Below, one piece after another: positions 41,215 to 50,491 of a DNA stretch of 64,000 nt; within the stretch, counting starts at the first letter, position 1; each line of letters starts with the position of its first letter. The position numbers and the translations under genes are program-made. Location of the stretch: NCBI GenBank assembly GCA_042408595.1, contig JBHOQX010000025.1:1-64000 (forward strand), read 5' to 3'. The notes beneath the pieces were generated by a model, which was not told where the DNA came from, searched no databases, and saw only the letters and a program-made list of their open reading frames with translations. The stretch comes from JBHOQX01 sp042408595 (lineage in GTDB: Bacteria; Chloroflexota; Chloroflexia; Chloroflexales; Roseiflexaceae).

Positions 41215-44040
41215 ATGGCAGAGCGCGCCCATCCAGACGATCCTGCCTTTCGCGGCACAGTTTATGAAGCGCGACTGCGCGAGCGATATGCGTTCTGTCT
41301 GCCGTTCGTGCAGCAACGCGATGTGCTCGATGTTCCCTGCGGAACAGGGTGGGGAAGTTCGATGCTGGCAGGGTATGCTTCCCTGACCGGTCTCGATATT
41401 GACGCCGACGCGATTGACTATGCGCGCGCTCACTATCCTAGCATCCGGTTTGTCGAAGGTGCAATGCAGCACCTCCCCTTCGACGATCAGCAGTTCGACA
41501 CAATCATCTGTCTGGAAGGTTTGGAACACGTCGCCCTCAGTGACGCGCGCCGCTTTCTGCGTGAGGCGCACCGGGTTCTGCGCCCCGGCGGAACGATCAT
41601 CGTGACGACGCCGCTGCTACGTGATGGCAAGCATTCGTTAAATCCATACCATCTTTGCGAATTCGTTGCCGATGAGTTACACACCCTGCTTGCGCGCTAT
41701 TTCGCCCCGCTTCACTGGGAAATCTTTCAGGTCGGTGATGGATTTGAGGCGCGGTTTGTCGGTCAGCGCAGAGAGCAGATCGAGGAGAGCGAAGAGCGAG
41801 CGGCATCAACAGTGATGTTCGACCGTGTCTATGAGTGGACGTTGTCGCTGATTGGGGATCACGGCGTTCGGTTCACTGCTGGCGGAGAAGAAACGCTGAT
41901 CGCCACCAGTTGTGCGGTACTGATCCTTGAAGGAATTGATCGCTTGCAAGCCGTGCCTCCTGCGCTTCGTGAGCAGTGGATTGCATACTTGCAGGAGTGC
42001 CAGCGCGCTGATGATGGAATGTTTGTGGACCCGCTCCTGGAGCGTTTTCCCATCGCAGGCAACGATCACGATCTGGAATATCTGCTGGACCAGACCACGT
42101 ATTTTGCGCTGCAGGCGCTTGATGCGCTCGGTAGTGCGCCGCGCTATCCGATCAGGGTTCTCGAGCGCTGGCCCACGCCAGAAGCGTTTGTTGGGTGGCT
42201 GGAAGGGCTGGACTGGTCAAACGCCTGGTTGCAGAGCAATCAGGTGATGTTTGTGCTCTCGTTCCTGGTGTATGCAGTTGAGCATGCGCATGAACGAGCA
42301 GCGGCCCAGATTTTTCATGCTGCGCTCGATTGGCTCGATGCTGCGCAGGATCAGGAGACCGGTACGTGGGGACGGAAAGCCGGTTCATCGCTGCTCAACA
42401 GCATGGCGGCAACGTATCACTTTTTGCCGTTCTACGAGTATGTTCAGCGTCCCATTCAGCGCCTGAATAATCTGATTGACGCTACGCTATCGCTGCAACA
42501 GGCGGATGGCTTGTTCGGAGCAGGACCGGGCGGCGGTGCCTGTGAAGACCTCGATGCGATCGGCGTGCTGGCAGTTGCCGCCCGTTATTCCAGGCATCGC
42601 GCTGATGACGTGCAGCGCGCGGTGCTTCGCGCGTTCTGGGGACTGTGGAATGCGCAGAACGATGATGGCGGCTTTGGCTATTCTATGGGCGCCGCTGACC
42701 GGGTCTATCGTTTCAGCAGCTGGGCGGCCATGGAGGGTCGCTTGCGTGCGAGTGATGTGTGGGCTACCTGGTCGCGCCTGGTTGCGATCGGGACGATCCG
42801 GCGCTGGTTTCCTGACGATACGCCGGCGCTCCCACCGTGGCGCTTCCGTCGCTTGCCGGGACTGGGGTATCATCGAACTGACGATACGCTCGATCAGGCG
42901 GAGCGTGCGCGGTTGAACGCCTGGTTGCGCCCGCTGCCGACGGTTGATGTGCCGCTCGATGTTGCGCCACGGATCAGCGTTGTTATTCCCTGCTACAATC
43001 TGGGGCGCTACCTGCACGAGGCGCTGGCGTCGGCACTAAACCAGACGCTCCAACCTGTTGAAGTCATTGTGGTCGATGACGGATCGACGGACGAGTACAC
43101 GTGCCTGGCGATCGACGCGATCGTTCATCCGCAGGTGCGTGTCATTCGCCAGGAGAATCGGGGTCTGCCGGCTGCGCGCAATGTTGGCATTCGCGCGGCG
43201 TGCGCAGCGTTTCTCTGCTGTCTCGACGCTGATGATCGGCTCCATCCCGAGTTCTTCGCGCGAGCGATGCCGCTGCTGGAGTCTGATCCGCAGGTTGGTT
43301 TTGTCACTTCGTATTATCGTGAATTTGACGGACGATCAGGACTCGTAGCGCATCCGATATGCGCGCTTCCCGATGCATTAGCGTTTAATCGCGCAATGGT
43401 ATCATCGCTGTTTCGCCGCGACGCCTGGAAACGCGCTGGCGGCTATTGCGAAACCCTCAGCGGCATGCACGACTGGGATCTCTGGATTGGCATCCTGGAA
43501 GCTGGCTACCGTGCCGAGGTTATTCCAGAGGTGTTGTTCGAGTATCGAGTGCGTCCGGGATCGATGTATGCCACGACCGGTAAACCGGAACATTACGCGG
43601 CGTTGGTGAAGCGCATTATCGAGCGCCACGAGGAGCTCTATCGCCGCTGGTGGCGCGATGTGGTCGTGATGTACGCACACGATTATGCGAATCTGGCAGT
43701 ATACGCAGATGGTCAGTCCAGGCTGGCGCGTCAGCGAGAGTTGAGCGGCAGTTCCTCGATTGGCGCGTGGCAGCGCCTGGCAGAGGAGCGCGCCGCCTGG
43801 ATTCGCCAGTTGGAAGCGGCGCGCGACTATCACGCGCAGCAAGCGGCGAACTGGCAGACAGTCGCCGGAGAGTTGGAAGCGGCGCGCGACTATCACGCGC
43901 AGCAAGCGGCGAACTGGCAGGAGGAAGCGCGCATTCAAAAGGCAGAACTCGATCGGTTGCAGCGAGAATGTGTGCATATCCCGCGCAGCCGCGTGGCACT
44001 GCGTCGGCTGGTGCGTCGTAAACAGGTAAAAACGATATGA
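41215..44040 (+). CDS. Methyltransferase / alpha-toroid / GT2 glycosyltransferase fusion
   Basis: A protein of 941 aa. Residues 15-185 form a SAM-dependent methyltransferase (VLDVPCGTGWGSS 37-49; FDTIICLEGLEHV). Residues about 225-505 are helical with repeats such as LDWLDAAQDQETGTWG, LSLQQADGLFGAGPGG and LWNAQNDDGGFGYS, the pattern of the alpha/alpha-toroid (terpenoid cyclase/prenyltransferase-like) fold; no DxDD or class I motif identifies an activity. Residues 586-800 are a GT-A glycosyltransferase (ISVVIPCYNLGRYL, VVDDGST, LDADD). The end is a coiled coil with a duplicated 17-residue unit (865-881, 886-902). It is probably a large cytoplasmic enzyme that modifies and extends the exported glycan. 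It starts 4 bp after wzt. Confidence 0.85.
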   Translation: MAERAHPDDPAFRGTVYEARLRERYAFCLPFVQQRDVLDVPCGTGWGSSMLAGYASLTGLDIDADAIDYARAHYPSIRFVEGAMQHLPFDDQQFDTIICLEGLEHVALSDARRFLREAHRVLRPGGTIIVTTPLLRDGKHSLNPYHLCEFVADELHTLLARYFAPLHWEIFQVGDGFEARFVGQRREQIEESEERAASTVMFDRVYEWTLSLIGDHGVRFTAGGEETLIATSCAVLILEGIDRLQAVPPALREQWIAYLQECQRADDGMFVDPLLERFPIAGNDHDLEYLLDQTTYFALQALDALGSAPRYPIRVLERWPTPEAFVGWLEGLDWSNAWLQSNQVMFVLSFLVYAVEHAHERAAAQIFHAALDWLDAAQDQETGTWGRKAGSSLLNSMAATYHFLPFYEYVQRPIQRLNNLIDATLSLQQADGLFGAGPGGGACEDLDAIGVLAVAARYSRHRADDVQRAVLRAFWGLWNAQNDDGGFGYSMGAADRVYRFSSWAAMEGRLRASDVWATWSRLVAIGTIRRWFPDDTPALPPWRFRRLPGLGYHRTDDTLDQAERARLNAWLRPLPTVDVPLDVAPRISVVIPCYNLGRYLHEALASALNQTLQPVEVIVVDDGSTDEYTCLAIDAIVHPQVRVIRQENRGLPAARNVGIRAACAAFLCCLDADDRLHPEFFARAMPLLESDPQVGFVTSYYREFDGRSGLVAHPICALPDALAFNRAMVSSLFRRDAWKRAGGYCETLSGMHDWDLWIGILEAGYRAEVIPEVLFEYRVRPGSMYATTGKPEHYAALVKRIIERHEELYRRWWRDVVVMYAHDYANLAVYADGQSRLARQRELSGSSSIGAWQRLAEERAAWIRQLEAARDYHAQQAANWQTVAGELEAARDYHAQQAANWQEEARIQKAELDRLQRECVHIPRSRVALRRLVRRKQVKTI
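43808..43920 (+). repeat. 50-bp direct repeat, period 63 bp
   Basis: Copies at 43808-43857 and 43871-43920 are identical, spaced to keep the frame. They encode the repeated LEAARDYHAQQAANWQ unit in the coiled-coil tail. Exact DNA identity suggests recent duplication. Confidence 0.85.
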
Positions 44041-45026
44041 CACGCGTCAGCATCATTCTCACGTGCTACAATCTTGGAGCATACCTGCCCGAAGCGCTTC
44101 AAAGCGCCCTTGCACAGACACATCCTGATCTTGAAGTGCTGCTGATCGACGATGGCTCGACCGAACCTGAAACGATCAGGGTTCTGGATAGTCTTGCGCC
44201 ACATCAGCGGTTGCGCGTCTTGCGCATCGCCAACCAGGGTGTGGCGCGAGCGCGGAATTATGGTATCACTCAGGCAACCGGCGAGTATATTCTGCCGCTC
44301 GATGCCGATGATCGCATTCATCCAGAATATGCTGCGCGCGCGGCTGCGATCCTCGATGCGCATCCCGATGTTGTGTTTGTCGGATGCCATTATCGCACCT
44401 TCGGTCTGCGCCAGGCTGAATGTCGCCCGCAGGAGTATCGCCTGCCTGACATGCTGGTCGAGAATGTGGTTCCGATCTCGTCGGTATTCCGTCGCAGCGC
44501 GTGGGAAGCGGTTGGCGGGTATTGTCCTGAGATACGGTTTGAGGATTGGGATCTCTGGCTCAGTTTCCTGGGGCATGGTTTTGGAAGTGCGGTCATTCGT
44601 GAGTGCTTGTTCGAATATCGGGTACGTCATGAGTCGCGACACAGTGTCAACACTCAAACCGAGGTCTACTGTGATACATTGGCGATGATGTATCAAAGGC
44701 ACGCTGAACTGTTCGATCAATACCGAACCGAAGTCCTAAGATTGAAAGATCTTCAGTTTGCCCTACAGACTGCATATGTCCACTGGCTCGACGAGCAATG
44801 CTGCGCCTGGGAGCAGGTGGCACAGGATCGGTTAGAAATAATCGCGCGATACGACCGGCATCTGGCTGCTCGGGAGCAGCGTCGCCAATGGTGGAGATAT
44901 CAGATCTTGCGAGGGCAGCGAGTGCTCAAAGCGCATCCTGAGCCAGTTGATCGAATTCGGGCGCTGGTCGGCGGCGCCTGGCGGGTTGCAAGGCGCCGGC
45001 TTGCGTCATTACGATATTCGCTGTAA
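44037..45026 (+). CDS. GT2-family glycosyltransferase
   Basis: A protein of 329 aa overlapping the previous stop by 4 bp (ATGA). The GT-A core is complete: VSIILTCYNLGAYLPEALQSAL, LLIDDGSTEPET, ARNYGITQATGEYILPLDADD with the DxD-type metal site, and EDWDLWLSFL near the acceptor site. Residues after about 235 form an extended charged helical tail with several Trp residues. It resembles the GT2 domain of the preceding gene, so duplication is likely. It should add one sugar to the lipid-linked glycan on the cytoplasmic side. Confidence 0.9.
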   Translation: MTRVSIILTCYNLGAYLPEALQSALAQTHPDLEVLLIDDGSTEPETIRVLDSLAPHQRLRVLRIANQGVARARNYGITQATGEYILPLDADDRIHPEYAARAAAILDAHPDVVFVGCHYRTFGLRQAECRPQEYRLPDMLVENVVPISSVFRRSAWEAVGGYCPEIRFEDWDLWLSFLGHGFGSAVIRECLFEYRVRHESRHSVNTQTEVYCDTLAMMYQRHAELFDQYRTEVLRLKDLQFALQTAYVHWLDEQCCAWEQVAQDRLEIIARYDRHLAAREQRRQWWRYQILRGQRVLKAHPEPVDRIRALVGGAWRVARRRLASLRYSL

Positions 45027-45060
45027 TTATGGAAGCCTCGAAGTCTTACGAGTTACGGAC

Positions 45061-45804
45061 ATGTCAACAGTGAAAAAGGGACGTTTAGCGCGGAATGCCG
45101 AACACTTTGACGCTATCGCTGGAAACCTTTATGACGATAGCATTCCGGCGCATATTATGCGACATCTGACGCGGCGCCGTGTGAATGTTGCGCGACGTGC
45201 CGCAATAAGTGGTCGAGTGTTGGATGTTGGTTGTGGCACCGGCCGTTTTCTTGGCGCATTGCCCGGAGATACATATCAACGTTTTGGTGTTGATCTATCT
45301 GCAGGAATGATTCGAGCCGCACAAATAAAGGATTCGGCATTGCAGTGCTGTGTCGCTAGCGCGACTGCTCTTCCGTATGTTGATGAGAGTTTTGATCTGG
45401 TATTCTGTGCAGCAGTGTTGCACCATATTGCTGATCCTGCGGCAGTCCGACGAGCAATTGAGGAAATGATCCGTGTAACGCGTATTGGCGGTGTTGCCGT
45501 TATCTGGGATCACAATCCATTGAATCCCTACTGGCCATTGATTATGCATCGTGTGCCTCAGGATACGGGTGATGAACGTCTTATTCCGAAACATGAAATA
45601 GTATCTGTTCTTCGTGCAGTTGGTAAGATATATCCGATTGAAGTGCATTGGCGAAATATGACGTTTATACCTGACTTCGCTCCTGAACAAAGGATGCAAG
45701 TTTTAGTGTGGTTTGAGCAGATTCTTGAACAAATACCCGTTCTTCGTAATCTATCTGCGCACAATGTAGCTATCGTTCGCCGTTTATCGAACATGAAATC
45801 GTGA
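45061..45804 (+). CDS. Class I SAM methyltransferase (type 11)
   Basis: A protein of 247 aa from ATG 45061; the frame also opens at 44947 inside the preceding gene. It has the SAM motif VLDVGCGTGRFLG, FGVDLSAGMIRAA and DLVFCAAVLHHIADPAAV, typical of Methyltransf_11, and IWDHNPLNPYWPLI late in the fold. It probably methylates a sugar or the growing glycan of this locus. Base composition is among the most AT-rich of the window. Confidence 0.85.
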   Translation: MSTVKKGRLARNAEHFDAIAGNLYDDSIPAHIMRHLTRRRVNVARRAAISGRVLDVGCGTGRFLGALPGDTYQRFGVDLSAGMIRAAQIKDSALQCCVASATALPYVDESFDLVFCAAVLHHIADPAAVRRAIEEMIRVTRIGGVAVIWDHNPLNPYWPLIMHRVPQDTGDERLIPKHEIVSVLRAVGKIYPIEVHWRNMTFIPDFAPEQRMQVLVWFEQILEQIPVLRNLSAHNVAIVRRLSNMKS

Positions 45805-45816
45805 GACAAGAATACT

Positions 45817-46575
45817 ATGTGGCAAGGAAAAACTGTTTCGGTTATTCTACCGACATACAACGAGAAAGAATCGATTCGTCAATGTATTCTCGACTTTTTT
45901 GAGACGGGTCTGGTTGACGAGGTGGTTGTTGTCAATAACAACGCAGCACCGGGGACGACTGAGGAAGTTATACAGACAAAGGCTCGTCTGGTATTCGAGA
46001 AAAGACAGGGATATGGTTATGCAATACAAAGGGGTTTATTTGAGTCGAAAGGTGATATTCTTGTGATATGCGAGCCTGATGGTACATTTCTTCCCAAAGA
46101 TATTATTCGATTTTTGTCATATGCGGATGAGTTTGACGTTGTTCTTGGAACCAGAACAACCCGTGAGTTAATCGGAGAGCGGGCTAATATGGGATTTTTC
46201 TTAAGGTGGGGCAACTGGGCAGTTGCAAAAATGATCATGCTACTATTCAATACCACAAGTCTAAGTGACGTTGGTTGTACTTTCCGTCTTTTGCACCGTC
46301 ACGTATATGAACAAATACGTTCATATTTTTCAGTTGGTTCGTCTCATTTCGGTGTTGAGATGATGCTTATTATTTTTATGAGACGGTTTCGTACTATTGA
46401 GATTAGTGTAAATTATCTTGAACGGGTTGGGGTTTCCTCTGTTACCGGTGATCTGAAGAAAGCGGTGGTCTTGGGTTTAACCATGATAATCTTTACAATT
46501 CGCTTTTATATACTCCATGCGGTATTCCGTCGGGATATTCCTCGTAATAATGAGATTAGCGTGATAACGGACTGA
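45817..46575 (+). CDS. GT2 polyprenyl-phosphate/DPM1-like glycosyltransferase
   Basis: A protein of 252 aa. VSVILPTYNEKESIRQCI, VVVNNNAAPGT and GYGYAIQRGLFESKGDILVICEPDGTFLPKD fit the DPM1/DPG synthase group; the usual DxD is EPDGT. A hydrophobic C-terminal stretch (about 213-235) suggests membrane association. Enzymes of this group form polyprenyl-phosphate sugars, the donors of GT39-type enzymes, and the next gene is GT39-like, so the two may act in sequence. AT-rich. Confidence 0.85.
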   Translation: MWQGKTVSVILPTYNEKESIRQCILDFFETGLVDEVVVVNNNAAPGTTEEVIQTKARLVFEKRQGYGYAIQRGLFESKGDILVICEPDGTFLPKDIIRFLSYADEFDVVLGTRTTRELIGERANMGFFLRWGNWAVAKMIMLLFNTTSLSDVGCTFRLLHRHVYEQIRSYFSVGSSHFGVEMMLIIFMRRFRTIEISVNYLERVGVSSVTGDLKKAVVLGLTMIIFTIRFYILHAVFRRDIPRNNEISVITD

Positions 46576-46592
46576 GCAGCGGGGATACGAGA

Positions 46593-48458
46593 ATGCGTGA
46601 AAACAAGCAATTTCCATTTATTTATTCTGAAAGATTGCTTTACTTTATGGCTATGATAGTGGCGATATCTATTTTGACTATTATGGCTTTTCCGTCTTTG
46701 GATAAGCCGTACATCACAGATGAAATGGAGTTTCCTTCGGTGGCGCGAGGAATTTTGGAGACTGGCAAGCCTGTTTACTATCGAGGAGAAACGTTGCCCA
46801 ATAATATCGGATTATGGCATCCACCTTTATATATTGTCTGGTATGCTTTCTGGTTTAAAATATTTGGTTCTTCAGTTGATTCAGCTCGTGTTTTTGGTTT
46901 ATTCAATGCAGGAATGACGCTGATCGTCGCAAGTATCTTTGTATGGCATCGCCAGCGTGATCTCGAAAACGAATTAAGACCGGCGTTGCGAGTAGCAGTT
47001 TTATTATTTGCACTTTTGATATCAGCAACATCACCTTTGTTTATACACGGATCTTTGCTTCCCGATATCGACACACAAATCCTCCCTTTACTGACAATAA
47101 CCGTTCTTTTGCTTTTTATTGAAATAGGCCACAGAAAAACAAGGAAACTCATAAAATGGACTATTCTCGTTCTCGGTTTAACCCTTCTAATATACACAAA
47201 ACTAACGACAATTCCACTGATACTTCCAACCCTCCTCATGTATGAGCTTACTGAATCTTTAAGGGAAGGCTCCGTGTTTCGTGTCAAGATAAAACAGTCA
47301 CAAGGCAAAGGTGGGGAATGGTCCAGGTATCATCGATTCATCGTTATGGTATCTTCGAGTTGGAGGAACTCTATACTGCGCCTTGCTTGTGTAACCGGGG
47401 CGTTCCTGATCGCTTTAGTCGTATTTATTGTTAGTTGGATGTTTATAGCTAATCTTTGGGGCGTAGATTACCGATATCCGTTCTTATATCTCAGTCAATC
47501 TGCGAATAACCCGCTCAACTTTTCGGGTTCCGATAACATACTATTGGTTCTTTCTGTTGTTTTGTCGGGTATAGGACCACATTTTAGTTATGCTGTCCAA
47601 TGGATCGGTTTACCCGTCCTGGTACTGATATTTATTCTCATAATGCGAGAGTTCCGTTTAGATGATCGAGGAATCCTCCGCCGTTCCGAGCGGGTCGCTC
47701 TTTTGACTTTCTTCCTCGTCTTGCTTTTCATGTATCTTGTTTTACAACCGGCTCCTTTTGTCTTTCCGAAATACTGGCCGACTCTCATCCCAATTCTTAC
47801 CTTACTCACCGCCGATGTGCTGCTCAGCCTGAAGGGTAATCGTCGTTCCTGGCTAGCATTGGCTTCGATCTTAGTCGGGATAATAGCTTACCAGGTATAT
47901 ATCTGGATCAATCCTGTTACAACGGGAAAGGACTTTATCCTCGCTATCTATACCGAGTGGCCAAAGGAACCTTTGGTTTTTGCCTGGCAGATATGGCCGT
48001 TGATAGCAGCAATGTCACTGGCAGGCATAGCCGTTGTCTTGATGCGACAGTCTATGCGCATGGCATTAGCAGTAGCGGCTTTGACGGTGACGCTGGGATG
48101 GCAGGTTAATGTGACGTTGCAACAAATGAGGGCGCCCTACTCTACAACATACATGTATGGCGAACAGTCTATCCAGCATGTCGTTGATTATCTTCGGCAG
48201 ACTCTGCCTGATGGCGTCGTCGTGATTGCGCCTAAGGATGTCGGGTATATGTTGCAGGATCGCTGGCGATACATCGAGCTTACCACTGATCCACGACCGC
48301 ATCTCAATAATCCCGGGGTTTATGCGCTCGTCTTGCGCACAAACGACTATTATGGAAATACGATTCGTGCAAATCCTGATGTTTCCGCTGCTGTTGAGGC
48401 ACGTTTTGGATCAACTGTGACGGTCGGCAATTTTGCAGTGTTGACCCGCGGGGGCTGA
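46593..48458 (+). CDS. GT39-like polytopic glycosyltransferase (ArnT/PMT superfamily)
   Basis: A protein of 621 aa with about 11-12 TM helices. The first extracytoplasmic loop holds PYITDEMEFPSVARGIL, where the acidic pair is the usual GT-C catalytic site, and LWHPPLYIVWYAFWFKIFG, the HPPLY motif of ArnT/PMT relatives. After the last helix a soluble domain begins (about 520-621). GT-C enzymes use polyprenyl-phosphate sugars on the outer face of the inner membrane. Genes before it may supply this donor. The longest AT-rich gene in the island. Confidence 0.82.
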   Translation: MRENKQFPFIYSERLLYFMAMIVAISILTIMAFPSLDKPYITDEMEFPSVARGILETGKPVYYRGETLPNNIGLWHPPLYIVWYAFWFKIFGSSVDSARVFGLFNAGMTLIVASIFVWHRQRDLENELRPALRVAVLLFALLISATSPLFIHGSLLPDIDTQILPLLTITVLLLFIEIGHRKTRKLIKWTILVLGLTLLIYTKLTTIPLILPTLLMYELTESLREGSVFRVKIKQSQGKGGEWSRYHRFIVMVSSSWRNSILRLACVTGAFLIALVVFIVSWMFIANLWGVDYRYPFLYLSQSANNPLNFSGSDNILLVLSVVLSGIGPHFSYAVQWIGLPVLVLIFILIMREFRLDDRGILRRSERVALLTFFLVLLFMYLVLQPAPFVFPKYWPTLIPILTLLTADVLLSLKGNRRSWLALASILVGIIAYQVYIWINPVTTGKDFILAIYTEWPKEPLVFAWQIWPLIAAMSLAGIAVVLMRQSMRMALAVAALTVTLGWQVNVTLQQMRAPYSTTYMYGEQSIQHVVDYLRQTLPDGVVVIAPKDVGYMLQDRWRYIELTTDPRPHLNNPGVYALVLRTNDYYGNTIRANPDVSAAVEARFGSTVTVGNFAVLTRGG

Positions 48459-48459
48459 G

Positions 48460-48789
48460 ATGAACATGAGCATTCTTCGGTCATATTTCGGGAATATTTC
48501 TCGCTTATTATTAGTTTGCGTGTCAATTGGCGCAAGCGGTGTGCTGACCGTGTTCTTGTTTCAGCATATGGCATGGGGTAACGATTGGTATGAGTTGGCA
48601 GCAGAGTGGGTAACGGCGGTTATTCTTGCCGTAGCGCTCTTTCTGGCGTTGCAGCGCATCGTTGATGAGTTTCTGGTGTATGAAGCTGCGTTGCGCCGCC
48701 TGATGCTCACTTTGATGGTGAGCAGCACGGTGATCGGCTCAATCGCACAGTCAACCCTATTAGGTGCCGGATCGGAGTATTCATCATGA
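48460..48789 (+). CDS. Small membrane protein, function unknown
   Basis: A protein of 109 aa with three hydrophobic segments (about 14-36, 49-68 and 82-104). It begins NMSILRSYFGNISRLLLVC and contains WYELAAEWVTAVILAVALF. No family is recognised. It starts right after the GT39-like stop and its end overlaps the dehydratase start (ATGA), so it is translated with the locus. A helper subunit of the GT39-like enzyme or of export is possible but unproven. Confidence 0.6.
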   Translation: MNMSILRSYFGNISRLLLVCVSIGASGVLTVFLFQHMAWGNDWYELAAEWVTAVILAVALFLALQRIVDEFLVYEAALRRLMLTLMVSSTVIGSIAQSTLLGAGSEYSS

Positions 48790-49772
48790 CACCAACGGGT
48801 GCTACCCTCGTCACCGGCGCCGGCGGGTTTATCGGCAGCCACCTGGTCGAAGCGCTCGCTGCGCGCGGCAATCATGTTCGCGCGTTTGTGCGCTACAACG
48901 GGCGCGGCGATCCTGGATTGCTGCGCGATCTGCCGGATGATCTGCGCGCGCGGATCGAGATTATCTTTGGCGATCTGCGCGATAGCCACGCCGTTCGTGA
49001 AGCGGCGCGCGGCGTCGATACGATTTTTCACCTCGGCGCGCTGATTGCTATTCCCTATTCCTATGTCCATCCGCGTGAGACGGTTGAGACCAATGTGATC
49101 GGCACGCTGAACGTCCTGGAGGCCGCGCGCGCTCACGGGGTTCGTCGTGTGGTGCATACATCGACCAGTGAGGTGTACGGCACGGCATGTTTCGTCCCGA
49201 TTACTGAGTATCATCCATTGCAGGGTCAATCGCCCTACTCAGCCAGCAAGATCGGCGCCGATAAACTGGTTGAAAGTTTTTATCTGTCGTTCGGTTTGCC
49301 GGTGGTTACGGTTCGCCCCTTCAACACGTATGGTCCACGTCAGTCGGCGCGCGCGGTCATTCCGACCGTTATCACTCAGGCGTTGACCCGTCCCGTTGTT
49401 CGTCTAGGTGATCTGCGTCCGACCCGTGATCTCAACTATGTGAGCGATACGGTCGACGGTTTTCTGGCGGCTGCCGAACGAGACCAGGCGATAGGTCAGG
49501 TCATTAATCTTGCGAATAATGATGAGATCAGTATCGGTGCATTGGCGGAAAAGATCATTGCGCTGGTTGGTCATCAGGTTACTATTGAAGTTGATGAGTC
49601 CCGTCTGCGCCCAGAGTCCAGCGAGGTCTTCCGGTTGCATGGCGATAACCGCCTGGCGCGTGAGTTGCTCGGATGGTCACCGCAGGTGGATCTCGATGAG
49701 GGGCTGCGACGCACGATCGACTGGATTGCGCAGCATATTGACCGGTACGATCCATTGCATTATCAGGTGTAG
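48786..49772 (+). CDS. LegB-type NAD-dependent 4,6-dehydratase
   Basis: A protein of 328 aa. TGAGGFIGSHLVEALAARG binds NAD, and HTSTSEVYGTACFVPITE with SPYSASKIGADKL gives the Ser and Tyr-x-x-x-Lys active site. PFNTYGPRQSARAVIPTVI is characteristic of the LegB/GDP-mannose-dehydratase-like group that forms 4-keto-6-deoxy sugars. It probably makes a deoxysugar precursor, for instance of a UDP-HexNAc or of GDP-mannose; the substrate is not decided by sequence reading alone. It is followed by a nucleotidyltransferase and a reductase, completing a deoxysugar module. Confidence 0.85.
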   Translation: MTPTGATLVTGAGGFIGSHLVEALAARGNHVRAFVRYNGRGDPGLLRDLPDDLRARIEIIFGDLRDSHAVREAARGVDTIFHLGALIAIPYSYVHPRETVETNVIGTLNVLEAARAHGVRRVVHTSTSEVYGTACFVPITEYHPLQGQSPYSASKIGADKLVESFYLSFGLPVVTVRPFNTYGPRQSARAVIPTVITQALTRPVVRLGDLRPTRDLNYVSDTVDGFLAAAERDQAIGQVINLANNDEISIGALAEKIIALVGHQVTIEVDESRLRPESSEVFRLHGDNRLARELLGWSPQVDLDEGLRRTIDWIAQHIDRYDPLHYQV

Positions 49773-49774
49773 TG

Positions 49775-50491
49775 ATGAAAGCAGTTATTCTAGCAGGTGG
49801 ACGTGGCACACGTCTTGCGCCATATACGACTATTCTTCCCAAGCCGTTGATGCCGATTGGTGACAAGCCGATTCTGGATATTGTCATTCGTCAATTGCGC
49901 TACTATGGATTCACCGATATTACGCTCGCAGTTGGTTATCTTGCCGAGTTGCTTGCGGCGTATTTCGGCGATGGTGAGCGTTTTGGGGTGACTATTCGAT
50001 ACTCGCGTGAGGAGCAACCGCTTGGCACCGCAGGACCGATTGCGCTGGTCGATGGACTCGACGAACCTTTTTTGGTCATGAACGGTGATGTGTTGACAAC
50101 GGTCGATTTTGCCGCCTTGATGGCTTTTCATCGAGAAGGGGACGCAGTTGCAACCGTGTTGACTTATCCGCGCAGTGTGAAGATCGATCTTGGCGTTATT
50201 GAGTTTGATGCCTGTGATTGTCTGAAGCGCTACATTGAGAAACCGACTCATCACTATTACGTCAGCACTGGTATTTATATATTCGAGCCACGGGTTAGAT
50301 CTTATATTCCCCGCAATCAGCGACTCGATCTGCCTGATCTCCTGCAAGAAATGATGGCGCGCGGTGAGAAGGTGCGCTGTTATCGTCCAGATATGTACTG
50401 GCTCGACATTGGGCGGGTCGATGATTACCAGCAGGCAGTTGAAGATTTTGAGCAGCGCCGCGAGCGTTTTTTACCATTTGAGTTAGAGTAA
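49775..50491 (+). CDS. Sugar-1-phosphate nucleotidyltransferase
   Basis: A protein of 238 aa from ATG 49775; a GTG at 49772 overlaps the preceding stop. KAVILAGGRGTRLAPYTTILPKPLMPIGDKPILD is the NTP_transferase signature, with the GGxGxRL and PKP motifs, and VMNGDVLTTVDF provides the metal-binding Asp. Lacking a C-terminal hexapeptide domain, it resembles short glucose- or mannose-1-phosphate nucleotidyltransferases. It activates a sugar for the adjacent dehydratase and reductase. Confidence 0.9.
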   Translation: MKAVILAGGRGTRLAPYTTILPKPLMPIGDKPILDIVIRQLRYYGFTDITLAVGYLAELLAAYFGDGERFGVTIRYSREEQPLGTAGPIALVDGLDEPFLVMNGDVLTTVDFAALMAFHREGDAVATVLTYPRSVKIDLGVIEFDACDCLKRYIEKPTHHYYVSTGIYIFEPRVRSYIPRNQRLDLPDLLQEMMARGEKVRCYRPDMYWLDIGRVDDYQQAVEDFEQRRERFLPFELE

